64,000 bases of DNA from Armigeres subalbatus (GCF_024139115.2 NC_085141.1:408419612-408483611); one strand, 5' to 3'; counted from the stretch's first letter, positions 44,453 through 56,700 are shown. The notes: generated by a model not told the origin, from the letters alone. Numbers and translations are program-made.

Positions 44453-45310
44453 ATATCTCAAAAACTAGGGAGCGGGACCATTTGGACAGCACCCCCTATT
44501 CCTGTCCGCAAAGTTAATAACTCGACCGCGTTCCAACCAAATGGCTTGATTGTTTGTACATCACTAGATATCGACAGAAACTAACCATGTACGTAGTTTC
44601 AAGTAATTCGGTTGTAACCAGGGATTGAACTTATCATTTCATTATCATTTAGTATTCAGCCAATCCAGCTTTCCACGCTCGGTAATGGCGGCTTGTCGGA
44701 GTGTAAAAATCAATCGGCCACTGTACTTTTTGACACTAGCTGGAGGAAAACCCACTGGCGAAAAGGCCTTTTTTCCCTTCCCCTCACCCAGGAACGCCAG
44801 TGGGCTTTCCTCCAGCTAGTGTCAAACAGTTCAGTGACCGATAGATTTTTACACACCGACACGCCGTCATTACCGAGCGTGGAAAGCTGGATAACTCATT
44901 CCAGAGGCGGAATTCCAAAAAGTTCTGTATGGCAGGCTTCTAGCGCTGATTCCCCTCTACAACTTTGTGTAAGGGTCCATTGCTCTATGTCTAATATTAA
45001 CAGCATGAAACGCTAGGAACACTCGATATACTAAATGATAATAAGTGTTATCATCATTTAGTATATTAAATGATATTAGCGTTTCCCGCGGTGAATATTA
45101 GACTTAGACAAAGTTGTAGAGGGGAATCAGCCCTAGAAGTCCGTCATACTTTTTGGAATTCCACCTCTGGAATGAGATATTGGCTGAATACTAAATGATA
45201 ATGAAATGATAAGTTCAATCCCTGGTTGTAACGCGCTCGAGTAATGAACGTTGCTGACGGGAATAGGGGGTGCTGCCCAAATGGTTCTCTACCCTATATC
45301 TCGTAGGGAC
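44453..45310. repeat. Three-level foldback
   Basis: Outer arms: ACAGCACCCCCTATTCC (about 44486) against GGAATAGGGGGTGCTG (about 45261). Middle arms: CCAGGGATTGAACTTATC (about 44618) against GATAAGTTCAATCCCTGG (about 45225), continuing through GGCGGAATTCCAAAAAGT and CCCCTCTACAACTTTG and their complements. An inner palindrome of 226 bp is inserted in the left middle arm (44665-44890). The right middle arm lacks it. Confidence 0.8.
44665..44890. mobile_element. 226-bp palindromic MITE inside the foldback
   Basis: The ends are CCAGCTTTCCACGCTCGGTA and its complement. The arms run through GGCCACTGTACTTTTTGACA / TGTCAAACAGTTCAGTGACC to CCACTGGCG / CGCCAGTGG. Comparison with the opposite arm of the host (GCCAATATCTCATTCC) shows the empty site at GCCAAT/ATAACTC. 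Confidence 0.8.
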
Positions 45311-45419
45311 CTGAAATTTTGGTGTTTTCTTATCTTGTGTATCTACTTTCTAAAAAAACCTGAAACCTGATCTGAAATTTTGGTGTTTTCTTATCTTGTG
45401 TATCTACTTTCTAAAAAAA
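45311..45419 (+). repeat. 61-bp tandem duplication
   Basis: CTGAAATTTTGGTGTTTTCT and the following text to CTACTTTCTAAAAAAA occur at 45311 and again at 45372. Confidence 0.85.
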
Positions 45420-45523
45420 ACCCAACTTAATTCACCGAGTAGTGATACTGCCTTTCTCGAATTTAGCCAAGACACAAACCTTATATGGAGCTAATATAGT
45501 TCGATGAATCATTTTCTTAATAA

Positions 45524-45688
45524 GGGGCCGTACACATATTACGTAAGCACTTATGGGGGAAGGGGGGGTTGGTCAATATCTTACGCTCCATATAAATAAA
45601 AAATCATTTGTATTAAAAAAATCTTACAAGGGGGGAGGGGTGGTCGAAAAACCCAGAAAAATTGCTTACGTAATAAGTGTACGACCCC
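45524..45688. mobile_element. Harbinger-like MITE, 165 bp
   Basis: The ends are GGGGCCGTACACATATTACG and the complement of the right end GGGGTCGTACACTTATTACG. It is flanked by TAA (45521-45523 and 45689-45691). Family R copies without the insertion have a single TAA there (CATAACTTTTAAATGC), confirming a 3-bp TAA duplication, as for PIF/Harbinger elements. Confidence 0.82.
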
Positions 45689-45858
45689 TAACTTCTAAAC
45701 GCAACCATCGACCGTTACCAAAATCAATTGTGATCAACTAGGATTTGCCCTCTGTCGAATGCAACTTGTTGCGAGAAAATCGGTTAAAAACTACTATATG
45801 AAAAGTTGCCTAATGTTTTTCTTAGCTTTTGTGCACACTTTTATGTACACGGACAGAC

Positions 45859-46809
45859 TTGCTCGGCCTCGCCCGAGTGTTTGGTGTGCGCAGGTTTAGA
45901 GGAAACGGCGGAACGCGTGTTGTTCGTGTGCCCACGTTTTCGTGATGCGTGACCACATGCTTGCCATATGTGGTCTGGACACTACCCCGGACAATCTAGT
46001 TCGGAGGATGTGTAAAGATGAAGTTGGCTGGAACGCCGTTTTATCGGCTATCGCCCAAATCGTCTCGGAGCTACACAGAAGGTGGCGCGTGGACTCAAGG
46101 ATGGCTAGTTCAGGCGCAAATAAGAGGTGGTCCAAGGGATCGGAGTCGGCTTCATGGGTCATACCGGTGGTCATGCTCTGTGGTCGAACTCGATACTTTT
46201 ATCGAACAAGTGGCCGCGCGAAGAACAACATGGTATCGTCGGTTTCGCGGCGTCGGTCAACCGGGCGGGTTCCGAGCCCGAGGACGGAAAGGGGTCCTCT
46301 TCAAGGCTGGGGCAGGCGTAGGCACCGCGCCGGCAAGTCCCTCTTTGTGCTGGCGAATAGGCCCTATCGCAGAAAGGTCAATTTGGGGTGCACGCGGCAT
46401 CATCATTCTTGATACCAGTCGTGCAGAGGGAAGCAGGCGCGAAGTCGACCCTTTCCACCTTCCGAGGACATAGGGCGTGGTAAGGACACCTGGAAAGCCG
46501 GCAACGCGCTGGCACGATACCATGGTGTTATTCTAAAAAAGCGAGTCATGATATTCGATGCTGCAAGGACACGCAGCTAACCTCGAGGGTGCGTTGTGCA
46601 CTGGCCCCCCTTTGAAGCATTACTTTCTGGTTGTACCGAAGGGACTATGGGCTTGGCGTCAATAGAAACGGTTTAGCGGGTCAGGGATGTATTTAGTCCT
46701 GCCTCCCTCGTTTGCTGTTGGAGGTGATCCCTAACCCCGCACTTCCGGGACAACCCAGGATGTCTGTTGATCAGATTCTCCCTCCATTGCTTTTAAGAAG
46801 AAAAAAAAA
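45859..46809 (+). pseudogene. 5'-truncated R1/jockey-like LINE 3' end
   Basis: This is the last part of a non-LTR retrotransposon ORF2 plus its 3' untranslated region. From 45863 the frame reads SASPECLVCAGLEETAERVL then FVCPRF, a Cys-rich knuckle of the CX2C...C type with R where the third ligand (His) is expected. It hits TGA at 45950. The homologous C-terminal text continues in a neighbouring frame (RDHMLAICGLDTTPDNLVRR, then W-N-A-V and RRWRVDSR), so there is a one-base frameshift near 45945. The insert ends in an A-rich tail (46800-46810). A 12-bp duplication ACACGGACAGAC flanks it (45847-45858 and 46810-46821), and the host repeat elsewhere has one copy of it. These are the marks of target-primed reverse transcription with 5' truncation. 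It cannot move by itself. Confidence 0.85.
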
Positions 46810-47032
46810 ACACGGACAGACAGACATGTGCACAGCTCGTCGAGCTGAGTCGATTGGTATATCACACTATGGGTCTCCGAGACTTATATAAAAAGTTCGT
46901 ATTCGGAGTGAAATGATAGCCTTTCGGTACAACTTTGTTGTACGAGAAAGGCAAACATGTGAAAAAATGATAGGTGGAAGTCGATTTCCCGATTAATGTC
47001 AGCCTACATCCCTATAGTGAGCTGATATATAT

Positions 47033-47284
47033 CACCCAACCGGCGGTTGTTAGATTTTCTAATAATTCTGTATAAAAATCTACCAAAACCTGTATAAGAA
47101 CTGGGCATATGCGAAATTGCTAGATTCTTATACAAGTATTGTATAAGAATCTAACAATTTTGTAAGCTTTTCTTATATTTTTTGTATAAAAATCTAACAA
47201 TTTCGCATATGCCCAGTTCTTATACAGGTTTTGGTAGATTCTTATACAGAATTGTTAGAAAATCTAACAATCACTGGTTGGGTG
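47033..47284. mobile_element. CACCCAACCGG MITE, copy 1
   Basis: The ends are CACCCAACCGG and the complement of ...CTGGTTGGGTG; TA follows at 47285-47286. The arms include TGTTAGATTTTCTAA and GAACTGGGCATATGCGAAAT with complements. Homologous to 55803-56074. Confidence 0.8.
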
Positions 47285-47286
47285 TA

Positions 47287-49833
47287 CCACGGGAGGTATG
47301 GATAGGAATAACTAGGAAAATGGCTGAGAAACACTCAGTTGCATGTACTTCATTCCTTTTAATACACAAAGAACCAATGGTTCGCCATACCCACCATTTA
47401 AAAAATAAAAAGTAACAAATTTTGAATTCGATATCTGGATGAGATGCATTTCATATATACAGTGCATGAAAGTTCTTAAAACGAACCCTAAAAAAATAGT
47501 GCTACACAGCGAGATCTCTAAAATCTTCTTCCTGGCACAGTAAGCATAAGACAAACTTAAACCTCCCCTACCATCTCTCGTTATTCAAGGATTTCTTTAC
47601 GGGATCTCAGTCATCGGTTATGCACTTTCTGAACATTGCACAGATGCTTTCTTCTCAAGTTATGGTGCTTGTTGTAGCTTCCGTCAACGAGTTGGATCGT
47701 TAAATTTATGTGCAAACGTCATGAATATCACAAAAATCCACGATAACTTGGCATGGTAAGTGTTAGGGAATAGCTTCAAACAATTTTGCTTTATTTATTT
47801 CATGAAAAAAGACAAAACTAGCATCGATTACTATCCCCTACTAACAAGCGAGGTTCACCATCAATTTTTTGCTTGCATGGTAAGAACGAAAGACCCGTCA
47901 TCAGATTGAAGCTGATATTCGATACCGATGAGAAGTTGAGCGAAAGTGGTATGCAAAACCGAAGAAAAGTCATGCGGATGGGGGGGAAGAGGCATCGTCG
48001 GCAATACAAGGATTACAAACTGTTTTCGGGGGTTGTTGATTTGATTAACCCTGTTCCCAGTGCAGACATACGGACGGGAGAGTCAGGTTTCTCCTTCGCT
48101 ATTGGATTTCAAGTGTTTGTTCGGCGGTGGCCGGCAGGTGCGGAGGCGGAATCAAGAGGGTTAATGTTGGCTTTGTGTTTGGCAAAGAATTCCCATTTAA
48201 TAGTGGGGCGCATGATGTAGTCTGGCGCATGCCGTAATTCAAACATATGTATGCGTTCATTACCGGAATATGTAAATGCGTGTAATGTATCTCCTGGGTC
48301 GATAGATTAAAGGCAGAATAGAATAATGTTATTCCATGTACTATTGACAAACAAAAGTGGGTGCGAAACATCCACAGTATGGAATATATCACTTTTGCGA
48401 TTTAAACCTTTCATTTCTATTATTCTGTAAATAGATAAAAAAAAAACGGAGTGGACATTTAAAAAGGTAATACAATTAGTTTGAAAATGATTAGATCTTT
48501 AAATTTCAGTACTAAGAATATTTTGTAGGATTGAGCAAGAGAAACACTGGAAAAGTCGGGAATATATTTTATAGATTTAGGCGATAATTTGATCAGATTC
48601 AGATTTCCTATATAACGAAATTTACTTTTCTTTTTCCGTGGAACAACCCGATTTTACAACGATAAAGGGAATGGATTGGCTACGTTTGCATAAATTCAAA
48701 CATTGCGTTCCCACTTGCAGCAGGCCTACCCCATGAGAGGGTGAAAGCCAGCAATGCAACTCATTTACTGCTCCAGGGCAGACAGTTGCGACGACGATTG
48801 CGGATTCTTCCATATGAAGACTCTTCATCACGGTTTCTCACATTTTGCGCCCACAATTGATATGGGAATCATGTCTGCCTTCGAAGAACTTGCTTACAAG
48901 GTAGCCCTGTCCGTCTCTATGGTCGAACGTGCAATGGAGTCCTGTATTGCAAAAAAATGTAAAGTTTCTTTCAAGTGCCGACGACGAAGAATGAAGCTGA
49001 GCTCCTAAGGCGCTCTAGTTACTTAGTTATGCGCGCAACGTTCCGTTCGTCTTGAAATACGATTAACATGATTGAGTGTATATATCGTCGCAACAATGAT
49101 TTGACTAGACATGCGCCACTTTTACAAGGCATGTATAGGGTGCTTCATCACAAGTTTTGACGTTGTCTCTATAATGTTAACTGTTTCATCGAGTAGATTA
49201 AAGTCTGTCCACGTTTAATCTCGGACACCTATCTTCTGGCGTAGTTTTTGAAACATTTCAAGAACTACTGAAACATGACACTTATATGATAGTTGAATCA
49301 TGGTACTTTAGACATGTTTCAAATTTCGTTCAAACTGATGGGATCAAATCATTTCGACATTAGTCAAATGTCCGAAATATATCATAGACGGGCTTTTATG
49401 CTATTCTAACACTTTGAAAGGACTTTTATGCACTAAACAAGCCACAACAAAACCCTTGCCTGATATTAATAATAATAATGGTTTTAGACAGAACTTTCAT
49501 TATCTGTTAGTATTGATTGATGATTTAACGATCAATAACGGCAAAATCTGTAAATAGTGGAACGTATATACCATAAGGGCTAATTCTAACTTCTTTTTAT
49601 TCATTTCTTATAAACAACTAGTGGAAAATAACCAAAATTAACATATTTTTTTACAACATTTCTAAATGTTTAACATATTTAGCAGCACTTTACTCTAGAA
49701 ATAAAGGCTGCTTGCCGTCCACCACTAGGTTTGCTAGTGTTTCAAAATCAAAAGTGAACCAGGGTTCTTATATCATATATTTTGTATTCATATTTTGTAT
49801 TTTTGTATTTTTGTATTTTATATTTTATGTTAG
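47287..49833. other. No supported gene; apparently low-copy
   Basis: Frames of 80-115 codons (47873-48220 plus, 48099-48392 minus, 48754-49008 plus) have no recognised domain. 49720-49760 (CACTAGGTTTGCTAGTGTTT) matches 26275-26297 and marks the border of an unnamed repeat. Confidence 0.3.
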
Positions 49834-49841
49834 GTATATAT

Positions 49842-50732
49842 TAGAGTGGGGCGTCATGGTCATTTTTTCAAATCAATGGTTTTTCGAAGCCATTCTGGGT
49901 CCTGAACAACTGTGCGGAATTTGGGACCGATTGGTTGCTTCCTCGCTTTCCGCATCGCGTTTGAAGTTTGTATGGAAATTAGTATGGGAGAATGTATATT
50001 TTTGCATTTCTACTACTAGAAGTTTCTAGTTCGTCGTGAACCAATTGGCAAATAGCGTTAAAGTATAACCCAAAGGATGCCGAAAAACTTTGCTGAAGAA
50101 GGCACGTTGCTGGAACGTCCACGAAAAAAGTTATAACGCTTCGAACATTGAGTGTTCAAACCATATGCAAAAAATCGTTTATTCTGCCAGCACTGCCGTA
50201 CTACGTAGACCAATAATTTAATTGAGTGTTATTTCAAAATAATTGATCTTATAGGGCTTTAGAGCTAATGGGAGCTACCCGGAATCATTTCACAAAGAAA
50301 AAAATCCGACGAGAAGGAAGATGGGTTTTGCCCTTCGAGAACCATAGGTTGTCCGGTAGTGCTGGCAGAAACATTGATTTATTGCATATGGTTTACACAA
50401 TCAATTTTCGAAACGTAATAACATTTTTTGTAGACCTTCCAGCTATGTACCTTCTTCGGCAAAGTCTTTCGACATCTTCCAGACTAGATGCTAACGTATT
50501 GAGTCACGTGATTGATGATAAATTAAAGCCGCTAAGAGCAAAAATGTAAAAAAGTACGTTTTCCCATACTAATCTCCATGTAAATTTAAAACGCGATGCG
50601 GCATGCGAGGTTGCAACCAATCGAGCCCATATTTTGCACAGTTGATTGGGGTCCCAAAACAATTCAGAAAAACCTTGATCTCACTTGATCGGACGAAGTT
50701 TGCGTTTTTCCATACAACTGCGTCCCACTCTA
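49842..50732. mobile_element. TIR element with TAGAGTGGGRCG ends, 891 bp
   Basis: The ends are TAGAGTGGGGCG and the complement of the right end TAGAGTGGGACG, flanked by a perfect 8-bp duplication GTATATAT (49834-49841 and 50733-50740). Long imperfect arms continue inside (e.g. TCGTTTATTCTGCCAGCACT against AGTGCTGGCAGAAACATTGA). Frames of 105 and 93 codons are repeat-borne. The YAGNG end and 8 bp fit hAT. Confidence 0.85.
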
Positions 50733-50740
50733 GTATATAT

Positions 50741-52072
50741 ATTAACTGGGGTCGTGGGATCAAACCCCACCGAAGGGGCGGTTACCCTCCAATACCTTTT
50801 CCGAACTAAATCTATCACATGTTGTACATATGCATAATCAAGTTTCAGACATAGTAATTAATTTCCACTCCGGGTGGCTTAATACCCGGCATATAGGCAA
50901 TTAACTTTGAATGTACTGATATATATTATGTTTGTATTCATATTGGAGTGAACCACATTCCATGGCTAAGATTTTTAACTATTTTGTGCCTATAATCATA
51001 GTAACCTACCAACAATATTTTAGTAATATTTTTTATACAATGTGGCACAAAGCTTTCGTCATTTGGAGAATATTACAAAATTAATATTTAAACAACATAA
51101 ATCATTTTGAAAATAGAACAGAGATTAATCAATACATATTACACAAAAGCAATGCACCCGCGATAAGAATGAATAGCCGCAATTCATCACAAACTATTTC
51201 CATCAACCGAAGCTGCATAAACACAACCAGTGATGACAGGCAAAATGCGTGAATATTGTAGCAGCGCGGTACGGTCAAATAATTCGGAAAACCCGCGGTG
51301 AATGGCAGACAATAATGTCGTCGTCGTGGGCTATCATAAAATCCACCACTCGCATAAGCCTCTGCAAGTCCAAACCCGCATCATCACATTGCCTCTGGGG
51401 CTGGTCCGCATCATCCTTTGCCTATTTGCACAGTGATACGAAAAGGCTAAAAATAGAAATTTTAACGTTGAATTTCAATCGAATACCCGCTAATTGCTAG
51501 GAGGCGACATGCTCACCAAGAGTTGCTACATCCTAAAATATTTCCACGATATTTAAATGCAAAAACTGTGCATATTTAGGATTCCAGCAATCAATAGATT
51601 TTTTTTTCACAAAACGATTGGACAAGCCGTTTTCAAGTTAGATTATCATTCAAGTCTTTTTGCTTAGGCCCTTGTCAAAAGGTAGACTAGAGACAAAATG
51701 GCAAACCAATGATGCAAATTATGTTTTTTGATCTGAGATTGAACAGAACAGTAATACTGTTTTTGGTCATGCATCGGAGCCCTAGCCACATCCTTGTCTT
51801 GCTTCTAGAATATCACCAGTGAAACTCTTAAAATCCGGGATTTAACTCTGTCTAGCACCAGCACTATAATCAAGACGTATATCACTGGATTTGCCAATTT
51901 CTTATAGTGATGTGTTGTACAATTTCGGAACTGCTCATGTAAATAATTGGATGAACCAGTAGTGCTTTGGATCGTGGCGTTTAAATTAAAATCAATAGTG
52001 TGCACAAAAAGTACATAATACAAAGAAAACAATGAATTTAAACCTTCAACCATTCTGACGTTTTGTATACAA
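50741..52072. other. No supported gene
   Basis: AT-rich. 51240-51500 is more GC-rich and appears unique but has no domain in its 83-codon frame. Confidence 0.3.
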
Positions 52073-52490
52073 AATATATATATATATATATAGACTATAA
52101 TATAATATATGTATATATTATAAGCATAACTATGCAGTTACTTGGAAACTACTCAACCGTTCGACGTGAAAATTTGTATTCAGAGGTTTTTGTGACCGGG
52201 GAAGGTTCTTAAGATGGTTCGCGACCCCTCCCCGTTATGGAAAGGGGGGCTCCCATACAAATGAAACACCAATTTATTCATAACTTGAGAATTAATCAAG
52301 TAAATGGAACCAAATCTGGAATGTGGAGGTTTAGGAAGGGAAGATATGTTTCTGGGGTACTTTGAAACCCATCCTTCTTCGGGAAAGAGGGCTCTCATAC
52401 AAATGAAACAGAAATTTCTGCATAACTCGAGAACTAATCAGAAATTAAATTAATTTTAGGCGAAACGACATTCGTCGGGTCTGCTAGTGC
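52073..52490 (-). repeat. Dispersed repeat T, copy 2, with (TA)n tract
   Basis: On the minus strand it starts ACTAGCAGACCCGACGAATG and repeats the GTATGGGAGCCCCCCTTTCC motif in two diverged versions. It ends in TATATA microsatellite (52073-52132). Same family as 11645-11905. Confidence 0.6.
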
Positions 52491-52496
52491 AAAATA

Positions 52497-54107
52497 CAGG
52501 TATACCTCGATTATATGGACTTTTTCGATGCAAAAAGTCCATATAATCGAATTTTCTATATAATCGATGCAAATTTTTTTTCTCGAAATTTGGGTTATAC
52601 GATGAAATAAGTCTTAAAAGTTGAAAGAAAATACCCATATATTGCCTTGGGCTAATTGGCTAATTTGGTTTGGGCTAATTTAATGATGACTCAGTAGATG
52701 ATGATTTTTTTATAAGAACGTAACCTTTTTCAAGCCACTAGTTTCTAACATGACGTTAGTAATGAAGACCGCCAAGCCAAGCTTAATGTGAGCACACTAA
52801 TATTCTTGTTCACGAGTTCTAACTACAGTGTCTTCCTGTTTCAGCAACAAGGCAAACACTGAGTGGTCGAGAAAGCTATATGTTCGCTTCAAAAACAAGT
52901 TTTATATAAAAGGACTGACACTTGTCCTCTTTTTATTTGATCGCAGAAAATTGAAAACGATGGAAAATTTTGTCCTATTGCCTCCTATTGAAAATTGGCC
53001 GGATTGGACTATGGGCTCAGAAGATATGGCCAAAATCCATTTGTTTATGCAAAAATCACGTGGAACAGTCTCTCTTTTCTGACACTTATCTTTAACAGAT
53101 CTCCTTGCAACAAGTTGCGGTTGATTGATATTCTTAAAACTAATTTAAATGAATGTAAATAAGGGGTTCTATCCACGTATCAGTGTCATTTTTACAAGAA
53201 CCAATTGACATGCACGTGAGCACGCACGCTGTTGTATTTTGTACAAGACTAACGAAAAACACATCGCTCACATTACACAGCATGAACGAGTTTGCATGAG
53301 CGGTTCAGGATCACGCTTTGCTGAATGGTTAAGCAGCAATTGATTTAAGAACTGCTAACTCACACTAACTGGTGGCAACATTTATTTAGATATTTAGACT
53401 GCTCGAAGATTTTTCAGTTATTTGCATTCAAATCTTTATCAAGTTCGTCCAGAAGAAATTATGCCAGATTTGAAAACCATTTGAATCTTTATGTATCACA
53501 TATTGAAATAAACTTTTCCAGTATCGTGGATATACTTAAAAAATCAGTCTCAGTGGGTCCGATTTGCTGGATGTTAATGCATCATCAGCCCTTCTAAACT
53601 TAATTCCATTCACCGAAAGCAGAAAAAGGTTGGAAGCAAAGATCTACTAGCTAAATATGGCAATCTCATCTCATCACTTGCTTCGCATACTGTCAGACTG
53701 ACAACTAACTTCACGTTTCCGTATGACAGAGATCACCAAAAAATATGCGTTATTTTTCACCACCTATTTGTAGGGACGTGGCCGTAACTGTTGCGGATTA
53801 AAGATTTGTATATTTATTATAATATACAAGGAAATTTGCAACGTGGAAATGGTAAATCAATAGAGTCAACTGAACATATGACTCAGAGTGCACTTTCATA
53901 TATAACATCGAAAACATACCTTACGTTCCTTTCTTTGCCCCAATGTACCTTAATAAATATAGAATCAATGTAAAATATGACTTGCAATATTCAACATCTT
54001 TTTAAAACCCCAAAAAAAGAAAAAAAAATTGGGCGAAAAAAAAATGTCCATATAATCGAGGTAAAAAGTCCATATAATCGAGGGTCCATATAATCGAGGT
54101 ATGCCTG
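52497..54107. mobile_element. Pogo/Tigger-like element, 1.6 kb, no transposase
   Basis: The left end CAGGTATACCTCGATTATAT and the complement of the right end CAGGCATACCTCGATTATAT differ at one base. TA borders both (52495-52496 and 54108-54109). GTCCATATAATCGA is repeated near both ends (52540-52565; 54045-54098). The interior has only short frames. Confidence 0.82.
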
Positions 54108-54109
54108 TA

Positions 54110-55800
54110 ATAAGCATTTTTAACCTTGTAATAAGCAAGTTATTGCCTAGGATAAGGTTTACAATTAATTTTTTCCGTTGGTGCATTTTTGCGGAATTCC
54201 CACTTAACGCAACGTTTTGGGAAAAATTTCTCGGAGATAGAAGGTGTTTTGATTTTCTGGTTTCGTTTGCCTGCTGCCTTTGTTCAACTTAAGTAAAATT
54301 GCAAACAGCAACCCATCTTTATTTTTCGTATGTTTGAAATCAACAGCCACTTGTCCCAAGTGGGCTGGAAACAGGGTCCACCAATAGAGCTCATATTGGG
54401 AAAATTAGCCAAAGTTTTATCCATTTTGCTCGACACTTTTAGTGTCTTAAATGAAAAGTTTGGGCAATTATCGTTGTTTTTAACTACTTGGCGTAAAAAT
54501 CAAAAGTAGGCAAGTCGCCAGATAGCATAATATTGGTTAGAGATCCAATATATGCTGATGTACAACAATAAATATGCTGCACCGCAGCATAATAGGCTAA
54601 GGTTTGAGCCATATAACCTATTCATTAGTAGGAATTTATTTGATTTACAGTAAGATAGTTATTTTCTAAGAAAATTCAACTCCATTTTATTCCGGACATA
54701 GCTACAAGAGATCTCAGACCTCGGTGAAGGCACGGTAACACCGATCCCAATTTCGAAGAATTTTTTGTCAAATTTCGGAAGAATTCCCAGTTGAAATTAA
54801 AAAGAAACGCTATCAATTTCCCGCGGCAGTTAAATTTCAAAAGATTTTCCATGGAAATTCCAAAAAATTAGGAAATTTCAAACGTGTAAACAATTAAGCT
54901 TTTCAGAAACAACTGCACTCGACTCACTGTGACGGGGTGGACTCAACCGGCAGACACAGAATGTCATATTCGAGGCGGATGAATTTTCGACGACAGAATG
55001 GGTTTTAAGCCTCCTGAAAAGGGTTATTATGTAATTTGTATACACACAGTCGCGGGGAAATGGTTTGTTGCATAATACTGACTACCGGGCCGGCTCGGTA
55101 CGTTTCAGTAGAATGAATGAAGGACCTCGCGGATAGATGCCATTTACTCTATTCCGCTTGCCAGTGTGATGACGGCGGATGAGTGCTTCGAAGCCGTGCG
55201 CAGCATTATCAGTTTGTGCACAAACATAAAAGAGCATTCCGCCACCAGCATCAGCAGTTTACAGCAAGTAGGAAATAGAGTCGCGGTGCCTGTTTCACTA
55301 TGGTGCCCTTTTCTCTTTGTCTCTCTCTCCAGAGGGCTTGAATTTTCACGGACCAACGGCAACAACGTTTTCAACCGCCCTTATCGTCGTCCTCGTCGCA
55401 TGTTTTGTTTTTACCGAGGTCTTTCCATAATTGGTTCCTGTTTGCAACAACTGCGCATAATTGGTTGATGTGTAGGCAGGATTCTATCTGCGGGCTGCTG
55501 CACTTCCAGAATCGCAGCACAATGCGTCGGAATTTTAATTAAATTTGAGTGGAATAGGTTAGGCTCGCTCCGGTGCTGGCGGTGCTGGCAGTTAGTAAGA
55601 ATTCCTTAGAACTTGAATGAGATGCTTTAATAGATGTAGATGCAAGCAGTTGCAAAATATGTTTGTTCAGCATGAGTTAAAACCCTTACGAGTGATGAAA
55701 AAATGGAATTGTAAGCGGAGCAAAATTCTACGGAATGTTTTTCGGCGAAAGGCATATAATCAACATTTGCACTTATTTTGGACAATCTACGGATCATTAT
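54110..55800. other. No supported gene
   Basis: 55100-55600 is more GC-rich and includes a 100-codon plus frame and a 76-codon minus frame without domains, plus a TTTCTCTTTGTCTCTCTCTC tract. It could be an unannotated untranslated or regulatory segment; unproven. Confidence 0.3.
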
Positions 55801-55802
55801 TA

Positions 55803-56074
55803 CACCCAACCGGTGATTGTTAGATTTTCTTACAATTCTGTGTAAGAACTTACCAAAACCTGTATAAGAACTGGGCATATGCGGAAATGCTAGATTCTTA
55901 TACAGATATTGTATGAGACCTTACAATTTTGCAAGCTTTTCTTACAATATTTGTTTATGAGCTTACATTTTTTGTTCAAGAATCTAACAATTTTGCATAT
56001 GCCCAGATCTTATACAGGTTTTGGTAGATTCTTATACAGAATTGTTAGAAAATATTGCAGTCGCTGGTTGGGTG
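55803..56074. mobile_element. CACCCAACCGG MITE, copy 2
   Basis: The ends CACCCAACCGGTGATTGTTA and ...GCTGGTTGGGTG are bordered by TA (55801-55802, 56075-56076), settling the TA target of the family. The arms share CCTGTATAAGAACTGGGCAT with copy 1. Confidence 0.82.
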
Positions 56075-56329
56075 TATACAGGAGAAAAACATGCCCTTAA
56101 AGAAGAGATCTTCTACTCATTTACCTCAGCCTGATCAACAACGTGATTTCAAGGAATGTGTGTTTTAATTTTTGTGTTCATTGCTGCTATGAGAGTAATA
56201 ATTATTTTTTGGGTAAAAATTATATGCAGAGTAACATCCTCAGACAGCGTCATTCTTATTTTGTTTTGTTCAATTTTCTGTTTCAAATTTTATAAAAAAT
56301 CAATATTCATGACCGTACGTATTCTGGAG

Positions 56330-56700
56330 AGCCGGATTGAGTTTGACGGACATATGTGTTATGACGAGCAGAACAAATTGAGAGTTATGAGATTTGGTTG
56401 TGCTTGCGCTTAGAACAATCTTTGGTGGAAGGATACGATGGGTGGCGACATATTGCAAAAATGCAAAGCTAATTATCGTTTCTTATGCGATTATTACAAG
56501 ACGACATGGACCACAGAATTCTAGATGGGCGGACCAGATTGAACTAATAGAGGATGTTGTGGGACATGCAGAGAAGCAGCTACCAGTAATTTGGCAAACT
56601 ATCGCACACACAAATCGTAACCTTCTGACATGGGCTGAGTGGGCAGAGTTCAACTTCGATAATCCTTGTAAGTATAAAGGAAAAACAGAGTAGAAATGGA
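56330..56700 (+). pseudogene. Possible LINE C-terminal remnant
   Basis: A plus-strand frame (56394-56693) reads GGRIRWVATYCKN and then RRHGPQNSRWADQIELIEDV and ends in WAEWAEFNFDN. The order R-x-R-W ... R-R-x-G-x-x-x-x-R-W resembles the C-terminal region of many LINE ORF2 proteins (RLRWxGH ... GRPRxRW). There is no reverse transcriptase motif nearby, so this is a short remnant at best. It may also be a chance frame. Confidence 0.3.

Larger units (their letters stand above)
45420..46955 (+). mobile_element. TIR family R, copy 3, with two insertions
   Basis: Host pieces are 45420-45523, 45689-45858 and 46822-46955. They align in order with 12430-12875 (TGCCTTTCTCGAATTTAG; ACTTGTTGCGAGAAAATCGG; GTCGATTGGTATATCACACT; GTTGTACGAGAAAGGC). 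The two gaps in alignment are a 165-bp MITE and a 951-bp LINE fragment. Confidence 0.8.
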
